20,026 bases of DNA from Methanobrevibacter sp. GTDB lineage: Archaea; Methanobacteriota; Methanobacteria; Methanobacteriales; Methanobacteriaceae. The notes beneath the pieces were generated by a model. The model was given only the letters and a program-made list of their open reading frames with translations, ran no database searches and was not told the DNA's origin. Position 1 is the stretch's first letter. Each line of letters begins with the position of its first letter. The stretch is from assembly GCA_016838945.1 (NCBI GenBank), contig JADLKP010000016.1:1-20026 (forward strand). Direction: 5' to 3'. Below are positions 1 through 6,663 of the stretch, piece by piece. A program made the translations under genes and the position numbers.

Positions 1-39
1 AATTATAGTTAATTATAGTTAATAATAAAAATAGTAAAA

Positions 40-70
40 TTTAGAGAAAAATCTCTAAACTTTTTTTTTT
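40..70 (+). terminator. Hairpin plus T-tract terminator at the end of the upstream gene region
   Basis: An 8-bp perfect stem (TTTAGAGA at 40-47, TCTCTAAA at 52-59) with an AAAA loop is followed after one base by ten T residues (61-70). Read on the plus strand this is a textbook intrinsic-type terminator, probably for a plus-strand gene that ends left of the window. The same stem lies just beyond the stop of the minus-strand uppP gene and is followed on that strand by a weaker T-rich stretch, so it may serve both convergent genes. Confidence 0.7.
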
Positions 71-91
71 AAAATAGATTTGATTTCAAAC

Positions 92-916
92 TTAAATAAT
101 TAAGCTTCCAACCAATACGACTATTCCTACAATCCAACAGTAGTATGCAAAAATGTCCAAGCTTTTTTCTTTAATGATTTTTAGCAAGAAACTGATTGCA
201 AAGTATCCGGAAATGATTGCAACTACAAATCCTGCAAAGCAAGCTAATAAATCGACATTTCCTGCAGTCAAATCCTTAAGTTGGAATACCGCTGCACCTA
301 AGATTGCTGGGATTGATAAGATGAAACTGAATTTAGCAGCAAATTCCTTGTCTAATCCTGCAAATAATCCTGCAGCTATTGTAGTTCCTGAACGTGAAAG
401 ACCAGGCAAAACTGCCATTGCTTGTCCACATCCCATGATCAATGCTTCTTTAAGGCCTACGTTTCTTACATCAATTCTGCCGCCACCCATTCTTTGGGAA
501 GAATATAAAAGACAGCCTGTAATCAACAATAAGAATGCCGGAATAGTCAATCCTGTAAACATTGCTTCGATTGCATCGTTAAACAATACTCCTACAACTC
601 CAACAGGAATGGTTGCCAATATTGTAAGCCAAGCCAATTTTTTATAAGGGTCCTTTTTCATTTCTGAAATGAATTTTCCTTCCTTCAAGTCAAGGAGGCT
701 TGAAAGGAATCCTTTAATCATATTGATGATGTCAGTAAAGAAATATGCTACAACTGCTATAAGAGTTCCTAAATGCAATAATACGTCAAATGCCAATCCA
801 ACATCTGTAACGCCTAACGCTTGTTGAGCAAATATTAAATGAGCAGAACTGCTCACAGGCAGAAATTCAGTTAATCCTTGGACGAGTCCAATGATCATTG
901 CTTGTAAAATGTCCAT
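92..916 (-). CDS. uppP: Undecaprenyl-diphosphatase (UppP/BacA family)
   Basis: This 274-residue polytopic membrane protein dephosphorylates C55 isoprenoid diphosphate so that the lipid carrier can be reused in cell-envelope synthesis. In a methanogen of this type the pathway would be pseudomurein or glycan assembly. Both family signatures are visible: the N-terminal motif QGLTEFLPVSSSAH at residues 13-26 with Glu17, and PGLSRSGTT at 171-179 with the catalytic Arg175. Several hydrophobic segments alternate with short loops, and the length is normal for the family. The start is the ATG at 916, preceded by GGTGA with a 4-base gap. It is followed on the minus strand by the shared hairpin at 40-59. 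The next gene, ilvE, is on the same strand but has its own terminator at 1037-1072, so uppP is probably transcribed separately. Confidence 0.95.
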   Translation of the reverse strand: MDILQAMIIGLVQGLTEFLPVSSSAHLIFAQQALGVTDVGLAFDVLLHLGTLIAVVAYFFTDIINMIKGFLSSLLDLKEGKFISEMKKDPYKKLAWLTILATIPVGVVGVLFNDAIEAMFTGLTIPAFLLLITGCLLYSSQRMGGGRIDVRNVGLKEALIMGCGQAMAVLPGLSRSGTTIAAGLFAGLDKEFAAKFSFILSIPAILGAAVFQLKDLTAGNVDLLACFAGFVVAIISGYFAISFLLKIIKEKSLDIFAYYCWIVGIVVLVGSLII

Positions 917-1036
917 TATTTCACCTTTTTTAATTAATCGTAAAAATTACATAGTTTTAAATTAATCAATTAGTAAATATCGATTCGGATTAAGAGATTC
1001 CATTATAGTTAATTTGATTAATTTTATTTAGAATTT

Positions 1037-1072
1037 AAAAAAAATAACTCATGTCCGAGAACATAAGTTATT
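1037..1072 (-). terminator. Terminator of ilvE
   Basis: AATAACT (1043-1049) pairs with AGTTATT (1066-1072), and ATGT (1051-1054) with ACAT (1061-1064), across one mismatch and a six-base loop. Read on the minus strand the hairpin is followed by a run of eight T (complement of 1037-1044). It lies about 35 bases beyond the ilvE stop. Part of it is a second copy of the sequence around the ilvE stop codon. Confidence 0.7.
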
Positions 1073-1122
1073 GATACTAATTTTTTAAAATTGGCTTTCT
1101 CATGTCTATTCGACATAAGTTA
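1048..1122. repeat. Duplicated ilvE 3' end (two copies about 51 bp apart)
   Basis: CTCATGTC followed a few bases later by ACATAAGTTA occurs at 1048-1070 and again at 1099-1122. The right copy overlaps the last codons and stop (1106-1108) of ilvE, and the left copy forms the core of its terminator hairpin. Each copy can form a small ATGTC/GACAT-type stem. Confidence 0.7.
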
Positions 1123-2029
1123 ACCAATTGTGAACATCTTCAGATCTTCCATATACCGCATCGAAGTATTTTTCTTGTAATTCTTTGGTTACAGGACCTC
1201 TTGATCCGATACCTATTTGTCTGTTGTCGATTGCACGGATTGGAGTGACTTCTGCAGCACTTCCAGTGAAGAATACTTCATCAGCTAAGTATAATCTTTC
1301 TCTTGAAATGGTTTCTTCAGAAACTTCATAACCTAAGTCTTTTGCAATGGTCATGACACTGTCCCTGGTAATTCCTCTAAGGATGGAAGAACCTAAGTCA
1401 GGAGTGATGAGTTTGCCCTCTTCTACAATGAAAATGTTTTCTCCACTACCTTCTGCAACGTGTCCGTGATAATCTAATTGGATTGCTTCATCGTAACCAT
1501 GTTCTCCAGCTTCAAGGTTTGCAAGCTGTGAGTTCATGTAGTTAGCTGCAGCTTTTGCAAGTACAGGCAATGTTCCTGGTGCTGGTTTTCTCCAAGTGGA
1601 AATGCCTATGTTTGCACCTTGTTCCATTTCTTCCTCTCCGATGTATGCTCCCCATTCCCATACAGCAATGGTGGTGTTAACAGGACAGTTTAATGGGTTT
1701 ACACCTAATTCGCCAAATCCTCTGTAGGTAATTGGTCTGATGTAACATCCTTTTAAGTTGTTTTCTTTAATTGTATCTATGATTGCATCACAGATTTCTT
1801 CTTGAGTAAATGGAATTTCCATTTTGTAAATTTTAGCGGAATCAAATAATCTTTGTACATGTTCTTTTAAACGGAATACAGCAGGTCCATTTTCGGTTTC
1901 ATAACATCTTATACCTTCAAATACTGCAGTTCCATAGTGTACTACGTGTGAGAGAACGCTGATTTTAGCATCTTTCAATGCTACAAATTCTCCATCCATC
2001 CATACTTTTAGATTTTCATCAAATGCCAT
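1106..2029 (-). CDS. ilvE: Branched-chain amino acid aminotransferase
   Basis: A 307-residue class IV PLP-dependent aminotransferase that catalyses the last step of valine, leucine and isoleucine synthesis, moving an amino group from glutamate to the branched 2-oxo acid. The PLP-binding Lys is Lys159 in LAKAAANYMNS, and EGSGENIF (193-200) is the conserved cofactor and phosphate-binding stretch. SILRGITRDSV (215-225) is also typical. The length matches the standard bacterial and archaeal IlvE. The start is the ATG at 2029, with GGTGA and a 4-base gap. A TATA-like CCTTATA on the minus strand (2081-2087) lies at a suitable distance. D-amino acid transaminase and aminodeoxychorismate lyase share the fold, but the overall match is clearly to IlvE. 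Confidence 0.95.
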   Translation of the reverse strand: MAFDENLKVWMDGEFVALKDAKISVLSHVVHYGTAVFEGIRCYETENGPAVFRLKEHVQRLFDSAKIYKMEIPFTQEEICDAIIDTIKENNLKGCYIRPITYRGFGELGVNPLNCPVNTTIAVWEWGAYIGEEEMEQGANIGISTWRKPAPGTLPVLAKAAANYMNSQLANLEAGEHGYDEAIQLDYHGHVAEGSGENIFIVEEGKLITPDLGSSILRGITRDSVMTIAKDLGYEVSEETISRERLYLADEVFFTGSAAEVTPIRAIDNRQIGIGSRGPVTKELQEKYFDAVYGRSEDVHNWLTYVE

Positions 2030-2079
2030 ATTTTCACCTTTTTATCTTTTTAAAAGTAATTTTTTATGTCACCTAGTCA

Positions 2080-2092
2080 ATATAAGGATTGT
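2080..2092 (-). promoter_or_regulatory. Putative TATA box of ilvE
   Basis: The minus-strand sequence CCTTATATTG (complement of about 2079-2088) lies about 53 bases upstream of the ilvE ATG. An archaeal TATA box here predicts transcription from roughly 2057 and a short leader that contains the GGTGA ribosome binding site. It was located by eye only. Confidence 0.4.
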
Positions 2093-2297
2093 TTTTAAAG
2101 GGATTTTTATTTATTAGTTCTAGTTAGAAAATTGTCTTTAAAATAGTTCCTTTATTAATTATCTATTTCTTATATTTTAAATATATTGCCTTATTTTGAA
2201 CATTTTTTATTAAATTTTTTGCATTTTATCAATTATTTGCCATTATTTTTTGGAAAATGCGCATGGATTATTTTTTAAAAATTCCTTTAATCGAAAG

Positions 2298-2306
2298 TTT
2301 TAAATA
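2298..2306 (+). promoter_or_regulatory. TATA box of the first tRNA-Val gene
   Basis: TTTTAAATA sits about 34 bases upstream of the mature tRNA 5' end, the usual place for the archaeal tRNA box A. An AT-rich stretch (2321-2329) lies near the expected start of transcription. Confidence 0.5.
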
Positions 2307-2335
2307 AGAGGTTAACTAAATTTATAATGTAGTAT

Positions 2336-2407
2336 GGTTCCGTGGTCTAGGGGTATGATATCTCGCTTACAACGAGAGGATCGTGAGTTCGAATCTCGCC
2401 GGAACCA
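2336..2407 (+). tRNA. tRNA-Val (anticodon UAC), copy 1
   Basis: This 72-base gene folds as a complete cloverleaf. The acceptor stem pairs GGTTCCG (2336-2342) with CGGAACC (2400-2406), with discriminator A2407. The anticodon stem TCTCG/CGAGA encloses the loop CTTACAA, with anticodon TAC at 2368-2370, which reads GTA and probably GTN codons. The T arm GTGAG/CTCGC encloses TTCGAAT. There is no intron, and the 3' CCA is not encoded. It is identical to the second copy 194 bases downstream. The acceptor sequence fits tRNA-Val. Confidence 0.97.
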
Positions 2408-2411
2408 CTTC

Positions 2412-2444
2412 CAAGCTTTTTGAGTCTTCGACTCAAAAACCTTG
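2412..2444 (+). terminator. Long hairpin between the two tRNA-Val genes
   Basis: TTTTTGAGTC (2417-2426) pairs perfectly with GACTCAAAAA (2430-2439) around a TTC loop. Beyond one C/C mismatch the stem continues with CAAG (2412-2415) and CTTG (2441-2444). It begins five bases after tRNA copy 1. No T-tract follows directly, so it could be a processing or stability element rather than a terminator. Confidence 0.5.
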
Positions 2445-2449
2445 ACCAA

Positions 2450-2480
2450 AATCCTTTTCTTGTAAAAGAGATTGCTTTTT
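2450..2480 (+). terminator. Second hairpin with T-tract after tRNA-Val copy 1
   Basis: CTTTT (2454-2458) pairs with AAAAG (2464-2468), and AATC/GATT can extend the stem across a bulge. T residues at 2475-2480 follow. A similar hairpin and T-tract follow the second tRNA copy. Confidence 0.5.
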
Positions 2481-2498
2481 TAATTTTTGAATTAATTT

Positions 2499-2507
2499 TT
2501 TATAAAT
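2499..2507 (+). promoter_or_regulatory. TATA box of the second tRNA-Val gene
   Basis: A TTTATAAAT-like box centred about 27 bases upstream of tRNA copy 2. It suggests that the second copy has its own promoter and is not only processed from a joint transcript. Confidence 0.5.
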
Positions 2508-2529
2508 TTAATTCTATTTTTGTTTCATT

Positions 2530-2601
2530 GGTTCCGTGGTCTAGGGGTATGATATCTCGCTTACAACGAGAGGATCGTGAGTTCGAATCTCGCCGGAACC
2601 A
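2530..2601 (+). tRNA. tRNA-Val (anticodon UAC), copy 2
   Basis: Base-for-base identical to the 72-base tRNA at 2336-2407, with the same acceptor, D, anticodon (TAC) and T arms and no encoded CCA. Its own TATA-like box and downstream hairpins suggest independent expression. The downstream flank resembles that of copy 1, consistent with tandem duplication of the gene together with its 3' region. Confidence 0.97.
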
Positions 2602-2606
2602 TTCCT

Positions 2607-2665
2607 TCAAACTTATAAAAAAAGTTTGATTAAAATCTTTTCTTTTGAAAGATTTACTTTTTTTT
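2607..2665 (+). terminator. Two hairpins and T-tract after tRNA-Val copy 2
   Basis: TCAAACTT (2607-2614) pairs perfectly with AAGTTTGA (2622-2629). A second stem, AATCTTT (2634-2640) with AAAGATT (2648-2654), is followed by eight T (2658-2665). The second hairpin with its T-tract is the likely terminator. Confidence 0.65.
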
Positions 2666-2808
2666 AATTTTTGATTTTTGCATGTTTTTTTTGCATTTTT
2701 TAACTCATTTTAATTGTTCGTATAAAATAGAATTAAACATTTTTTCATTCTTAAAAATAGCCTTTTTTTAAATAATTAAAAATAAAATAAAAAAATAAAA
2801 ATAGTGAT

Positions 2809-2851
2809 TTCTTATAAGAATAAAGAATTAGATATCTAAAATCAATTGATT
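2809..2851. repeat. Cluster of three perfect 12-bp palindromes
   Basis: TTCTTATAAGAA (2809-2820), TTAGATATCTAA (2828-2839) and AATCAATTGATT (2840-2851) are each self-complementary, and the last two abut. They differ from each other in sequence. Their role is unknown. Confidence 0.5.
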
Positions 2852-2869
2852 AGTTGAAACCTTAAGAGT

Positions 2870-2896
2870 TTAGTTTTTCTTCTTGTCAAAAACTAA
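2870..2896 (-). terminator. Hairpin just after the Mrr-like gene
   Basis: TTAGTTTTT (2870-2878) pairs with AAAAACTAA (2888-2896) around a nine-base loop, directly beyond the stop at 2898-2900. No long T-tract follows on the minus strand, so termination here is only suggested. Confidence 0.4.
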
Positions 2897-2897
2897 G

Positions 2898-4073
2898 TTA
2901 GAAAGCAACAATCAATATCATTATTATCACTAATGAAATAAAGAATACAATTGTTCCTTTTACTAGAATATCTGATTCCCTATCTGCATAGATCACTAAT
3001 CCATAGGATAAAAGCAATGCTATTATAAGCTCTCCGATTCCCAAGTATCCTGTTGGGATTTTAGCTATTTTTCCAAAGATGAATCCAATCAAGTAGGAAA
3101 TGATAACTGTAACTGCAACCATTACAATGGTATTTTGAAGGAGAGGCTTAATTATTTCTCCAAATGGTTTGCTTGGCTTTTCAGGAAGATGATTGCCGTA
3201 ATTGCTTAATGCATTACTTGATGAGGACATAAAGCTATGTCTGTTGCCATAGTCAGGACTTCCTCTGTTTCCTAAATTTCTAGTTCCTAAATCTCTATTT
3301 CTTTGACTGTTAGAGCTGTTTTGCTTGCTTGATAGGAAGGACCTTCTGCTTTTCTTAGGAGCTTCCTCGTAGCGGTTTGCAAACAATGAACTTACCGGGC
3401 CAGAATAATTGTCCCTTGGAGTCTTGTTTAGGAATTCCGCACGATAGAGTTCATCATCATACTCATCGTAATGGCTCAATTCCAATCCGCCGACTTCATC
3501 CTCATAATATTCCATGTCTTCAGCATATTCCTCATAGCCTTCATAAGTGTTTTGAAGTCTGTTATATGACCTGTCATCATAGTAGCTGTCTTGTCTGCCA
3601 TAGTTTGATGCATTGTCAATATAATCCCTATTGACATCCCTATTATAGAATGAATCACTGTCAATATCCGCAACTCTGTCTGTTCTACGATCCAATCTTG
3701 CTTTTGGTTCTTTATTTTTATTTGAATATTTTTTGGCTAAAGTAACAAGGTGGTTTCTGTCGATCAGTTTGATTTTTCTCTCTTGAGCATATCTTTTTGC
3801 TTGAGAAGAGAAACCGGAACTGGTTACAACAGCAACTTTAGATGCTTTAAGTTTCTTGCCAATGACTTCCATTTCTTTTAAAACATCGATTCCAACTTCC
3901 CAGTCTTTATCGTAGTTCTTGCATGCAACTACCAATCCAAAATCCCCCATTGAGGTTTGGAGAATTGCATAAATGTCTACAACCTGTTGGGATGTTTTAA
4001 AATTTTTGTAAACTTTAAAGCCAGAATCTTCAAGAACTTTAGCTATAAAATTCACTAATTGTGGTTTTTCCAC
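2898..4073 (-). CDS. Mrr-like endonuclease-fold protein with disordered linker and three membrane segments
   Basis: A 391-residue protein in three parts. Residues about 5-115 resemble the Mrr_cat branch of the PD-(D/E)XK fold: Asp33 in VVDIYAI, Lys52 in VVACKNYD, and the typical ending SGFSSQAKRYAQERKIKLID (86-105). The acidic or Gln residue expected two before the Lys is Ala50, so cleavage is uncertain. Residues about 118-310 are low-complexity, rich in Asp, Tyr, Arg, Asn and Ser, and probably disordered. Three hydrophobic segments follow at about 314-335, 343-363 and 371-391, so the nuclease-like domain is probably tethered at the cytoplasmic membrane face. I chose the GTG at 4073 because GGTGA lies four bases upstream. 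The longer ATG start at 4184 has no ribosome binding site, and its extra 37 residues come from AT-rich promoter-like DNA. The substrate and role are unknown. Confidence 0.7.
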   Translation of the reverse strand: MEKPQLVNFIAKVLEDSGFKVYKNFKTSQQVVDIYAILQTSMGDFGLVVACKNYDKDWEVGIDVLKEMEVIGKKLKASKVAVVTSSGFSSQAKRYAQERKIKLIDRNHLVTLAKKYSNKNKEPKARLDRRTDRVADIDSDSFYNRDVNRDYIDNASNYGRQDSYYDDRSYNRLQNTYEGYEEYAEDMEYYEDEVGGLELSHYDEYDDELYRAEFLNKTPRDNYSGPVSSLFANRYEEAPKKSRRSFLSSKQNSSNSQRNRDLGTRNLGNRGSPDYGNRHSFMSSSSNALSNYGNHLPEKPSKPFGEIIKPLLQNTIVMVAVTVIISYLIGFIFGKIAKIPTGYLGIGELIIALLLSYGLVIYADRESDILVKGTIVFFISLVIIMILIVAF

Positions 4074-4095
4074 GGTTTCACCTAATCTTAATTTT

Positions 4096-4130
4096 AATAT
4101 AATATATTTATATTTTCTCAATATATAATT
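4096..4130 (-). promoter_or_regulatory. Promoter region of the Mrr-like gene
   Basis: Minus-strand TATA-like sequences lie at the complements of 4105-4112 (TATAAATA) and 4119-4130 (ATTATATATTG). The second gives the better spacing for a leader that includes the GGTGA at 4078-4082. Their presence inside the longer frame supports the later GTG start. Confidence 0.4.
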
Positions 4131-4327
4131 TTTATTAATTTTTTTAAGATTTTCCATGAAATTTATTAATTTTTCACTCGGCATTGATTCAATAAAAAAT
4201 TTTATAATAAGGTAATCATATATAATTAAATAATATGAAAATAATCTAAATCAAGTAGCTTATTTTCAAGTCTGTAATTATTTTTACTGAAAATTATTTT
4301 AATTATAAAACTAAGGAATCGTTTATT

Positions 4328-5038
4328 ATGAAATCTATTGGTCAATGTTACTTAGAATTTGTTAATAAAATCTTAACTGAAGGTAAGGAGACATATAAGG
4401 ACAGCGATCATCATCTAAAAGAAAATCTCGGTAACTATTATCTTATTGATGATCCATTGGATTTGAAATTCAGAGCAAAATATCAACACATGACTCCTGA
4501 GTTGATGCTGCAGGAAATCAAAAGCGGAAAATTTGACATTGATTCCTGTCCCATCAAGGGAGATGCATTGTATGAATATGTAAAATCCTTTGAGATTAGA
4601 GATGATCAAGGATTTGTCTACACCTACCCTAACCGTATATTGGAGCATTTCGGTGTAGACCAATTTGAAACCATGAAACAGAGAATCTTAACTGCTACAG
4701 GAAGTAATCGTGCAGTTGCAGTCACCATCGACCCTGCATTGGATGGGGACAGGGAAGACATTCCATGTCTTCAAGTCATACAGATTCTCGTAAGGGATGG
4801 GGAATTGACCATTCACTGTTTCTTCCGTTCCAATGACATCTTTGGAGCATTCTATTCCAACATGTTCTTCATAACATACATTGGAATTAAGATGAAAGAG
4901 GAAGTCAACAAGGAAATCATGGGAGACAAATTGAACTTCGGCGGACTCCACTATCATTCAACTTCAGGACATATCTACAACAATGATATGAGGGCAGCAA
5001 GAAAATTGATCTCTGCCAACAAGGCTTCATTAAAGTAA
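4328..5038 (+). CDS. thyA: Thymidylate synthase, methanogen type
   Basis: A 236-residue protein of the ThyA fold, which methylates dUMP to dTMP and is shorter than bacterial ThyA, as usual in methanogens. The nucleophile is Cys147 in EDIPCLQ. FFRSNDIFGAF (165-175) matches the phosphate-binding RSxD region (Arg167, Ser168, Asp170), and SGHIYNND (213-220) matches the stretch that binds the dUMP sugar. Methanogens supply the carbon from a methanopterin rather than folate cofactor; that is family knowledge, not visible here. The ATG at 4328 has AAGGA about ten bases upstream. A related pyrimidine hydroxymethylase is possible but less likely. Three 35-bp tandem repeats start two bases after the stop. 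Confidence 0.87.
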   Translation: MKSIGQCYLEFVNKILTEGKETYKDSDHHLKENLGNYYLIDDPLDLKFRAKYQHMTPELMLQEIKSGKFDIDSCPIKGDALYEYVKSFEIRDDQGFVYTYPNRILEHFGVDQFETMKQRILTATGSNRAVAVTIDPALDGDREDIPCLQVIQILVRDGELTIHCFFRSNDIFGAFYSNMFFITYIGIKMKEEVNKEIMGDKLNFGGLHYHSTSGHIYNNDMRAARKLISANKASLK

Positions 5039-5040
5039 CT

Positions 5041-5145
5041 TTAGGATTATTATAAGTTTTTTAAGACTTGGGATTTTAGGATTATTATAAGTTTTTTAAG
5101 ACTTGGGATTTTAGGATTATTATAAGTTTTTTAAGATTTGAGATT
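5041..5145. repeat. Three tandem copies of a 35-bp repeat after thyA
   Basis: Copies start at 5041, 5076 and 5111. The first two are identical and the third differs at two positions near its end. Each contains TTATAAG followed by six T, so the array carries three successive T-tracts downstream of the thyA stop and may act as a redundant terminator. There are no spacers of differing sequence, so it is not CRISPR. Confidence 0.9.
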
Positions 5146-5222
5146 AGGATTGTCTTATCGGATAATTCTAAAATCATTGCTTTTTTTAATCTATTTTTTA
5201 TTGTTATTAATTGATGATTCAT

Positions 5223-6002
5223 ATGAAAATTTTATTATCTAACGACGACGGCATAGACGCCTCAGGCATTCTGGCAGCTAAACAGGCTGCCCAAAAATTT
5301 GGAGAAACCATGGTGGTTGCACCGGCCAATCAGCAAAGCGGAATAGGTCATGCATTGACACTCGTTGAACCGATCAGGGTAAATGAGGTGAATTTGAGAG
5401 ATGGGGATATTGGCTATGGAGTCACTGGAACCCCTACAGATGCAGTGACCATTGCAATCTATGAGCTTATGGATGAATGGCCTGATTTGGTGATTTCCGG
5501 AATCAATACAGGTAGAAACACTGGAAAAGGAGAGCTTTCAACATCTGGAACAATAGGTGCTGCAACAGAGGCAGCTTCATTGGGAATTCCTACAATTGCA
5601 GTGAGCCAGCATACTCCAGATGACAACATCAAGTTTCATGAGGGCCATATTGAAATTGACTTTTCATCAAGCCAGAAGGTCTTGGGAAACCTCATCCAAA
5701 AGGTCATTGACAATGGCTTTCCTGAAGGTGTTGACATCCTGAACCTTAATGTTCCGGCAAATCCGGATTCATATGAGCCTAAGATATGTCCTTTGGCTAC
5801 CCGGATGTATGAGCCTGTTGTTGAAAAGCGTATAGATCCAAGAGGAAGGGCATATTACTGGATTGATGGCATCTTTTATGATGGAAATCCTGAAGATTCG
5901 GATGATCATGTTCTTTTGAATGAGAACGTTCCTACATTGACTCCTTTGATATTGGATATGGCTAATGGTCTGGATGCATTGAAGGAATGGTATGGCGAAT
6001 AG
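5223..6002 (+). CDS. surE: 5'/3'-nucleotidase SurE
   Basis: A 259-residue metal-dependent phosphatase that removes phosphate from nucleoside 5'- and 3'-monophosphates and, in some organisms, short polyphosphate. The metal site is complete: Asp8 and Asp9 in SNDDG, Ser39 in NQQSG, and Asn95 in SGINTGRNTG. GVTGTPTDAV (66-75) is also characteristic. The in-frame TTG at 5211 and ATG at 5214 lie just upstream. I chose the ATG at 5223 because it gives the usual SurE N-terminus MKILLSNDDG, although the ribosome binding site is weak. It follows thyA on the same strand after the 35-bp repeats, so co-transcription would depend on whether those terminate. Confidence 0.93.
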   Translation: MKILLSNDDGIDASGILAAKQAAQKFGETMVVAPANQQSGIGHALTLVEPIRVNEVNLRDGDIGYGVTGTPTDAVTIAIYELMDEWPDLVISGINTGRNTGKGELSTSGTIGAATEAASLGIPTIAVSQHTPDDNIKFHEGHIEIDFSSSQKVLGNLIQKVIDNGFPEGVDILNLNVPANPDSYEPKICPLATRMYEPVVEKRIDPRGRAYYWIDGIFYDGNPEDSDDHVLLNENVPTLTPLILDMANGLDALKEWYGE

Positions 6003-6027
6003 TGAAATTTATTTCATAATACACAAA

Positions 6028-6038
6028 CAATATATAAG
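6028..6038 (+). promoter_or_regulatory. TATA box of the 48-residue microprotein gene
   Basis: CAATATATAAG, with core TATATAAG at 6031-6038, lies about 60 bases upstream of the ATG at 6091, leaving room for a 30-base leader with a strong ribosome binding site. Confidence 0.55.
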
Positions 6039-6090
6039 ATAAGATACATAATGTTTATTAATTATTATAAAAAATTTTAGGAGATAAAAC

Positions 6091-6237
6091 ATGGCTGTAA
6101 ATCAACTTGAAGCTACATTGCAAGCTGTTACACAAACCTTAGCGAAATTGGAAAAGGAAGGATGCAATGATGAGAAGCTATTGAAAGAGCTTAGAAAAGA
6201 AAGAGATAAACTTTTAAATGAATTGAACTTAAATTGA
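6091..6237 (+). CDS. 48-residue helical (coiled-coil) microprotein
   Basis: A short reading frame that I do not recognise by name but consider a real gene. The ATG is preceded by TAGGAGAT, a strong ribosome binding site with good spacing, and by its own TATA box. The product (start MAVNQLEATLQ, end LNELNLN) has no Pro, one Cys and one Gly. Leucines and other hydrophobic residues recur every three to four positions amid many Glu and Lys residues, which predicts one long amphipathic helix, perhaps split at the Gly-Cys near residue 24, able to form a coiled coil or helical hairpin. It lies between surE and an LSm gene on the same strand. No function can be assigned from sequence. Confidence 0.75.
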   Translation: MAVNQLEATLQAVTQTLAKLEKEGCNDEKLLKELRKERDKLLNELNLN

Positions 6238-6343
6238 TTTTTTGAAATAATTGATTAAGTTTATAAAACATTAAGAATAAATTATATTTTACAAAACTTA
6301 TATTAATCTAAATTTTATTTTTAAAATTTTATGAGGCTATAGA

Positions 6344-6541
6344 ATGAGTGATAATTTCCAAGTAAATAAACAATTTGCCAAATTCAAAGGCAAAGACGTT
6401 CTCATTGGTTTAAAAAACTGGGAAGAAGTAGAAGGAAAAATAATTGCCATTGATAACTTTTTAAACTTAGTATTAGATGATGGTGAAGGTTTAAAAGTTA
6501 TTAAAGGCGGAAAAATAGCATTTATTTCCATTCAAGAATAA
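6344..6541 (+). CDS. Archaeal Sm-like (LSm) RNA-binding protein
   Basis: A 65-residue LSm/SmAP protein. These form ring-shaped hexamers or heptamers that bind U-rich RNA and act in RNA turnover and maturation. The Sm1 motif is clear (GKDVLIGLKNWEEVEGKIIA, with DNFLNLVLDD after it), and the Sm2 motif appears as VIKGGKIAFISI near residues 52-63. In Sm2 the usual Arg-Gly/Asp RNA contact is Lys-Gly-Gly. It is at the short end for archaeal LSm proteins, with little beyond the Sm fold. The ATG has GAGG seven bases upstream, and a TATA-like TTATATTA (6298-6305) suggests its own promoter. The gene next to it here is not the ribosomal L37e often seen beside archaeal LSm genes, so it may be a second, divergent paralogue. 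Confidence 0.88.
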   Translation: MSDNFQVNKQFAKFKGKDVLIGLKNWEEVEGKIIAIDNFLNLVLDDGEGLKVIKGGKIAFISIQE

Positions 6542-6663
6542 GCTATTTTATTTTTTTCTATTTTTCTTTTTTCTAAACTTTTTTCTTAGATATTTAAACT
6601 GGCTTTAGCCTATTTTTTTAATTTTTATCTTTGTTTTAATAATTACAAACTATTTTTTACTTT

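Larger units (their letters stand above)
2030..2335. other. Divergent AT-rich spacer between ilvE and the tRNA pair
   Basis: About 306 bases without a supportable gene. It holds the ilvE promoter at its left end and the tRNA promoter at its right end. The middle is AT-rich and I see no conserved structure in it. Confidence 0.6.
2602..2897. other. Convergent AT-rich spacer between tRNA-Val and the Mrr-like gene
   Basis: About 296 bases without a gene. The left part holds the tRNA hairpins and terminator. The right part holds three perfect 12-bp palindromes (2809-2851) and a hairpin adjoining the minus-strand stop. The remainder is A/T-rich. Confidence 0.6.

Noticed and set aside
2420..2629. 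69-codon frame running through the second tRNA-Val gene
   Set aside because: Its sequence is the tRNA and its hairpins read as codons; there is no ribosome binding site.
2336..2665. Integration site of a mobile element at the tRNA-Val pair
   Set aside because: There is no integrase, and both tRNA copies are complete with their own signals, which fits simple tandem duplication.
4074..4184. 37-residue N-terminal extension of the Mrr-like protein from the ATG at 4184
   Set aside because: It has no ribosome binding site and covers TATA-like promoter DNA. The GTG at 4073 has GGTGA at ideal spacing and leaves the domain intact.
5041..5145. CRISPR-like direct repeats
   Set aside because: The units are contiguous with no unique spacers, and no cas genes are present.
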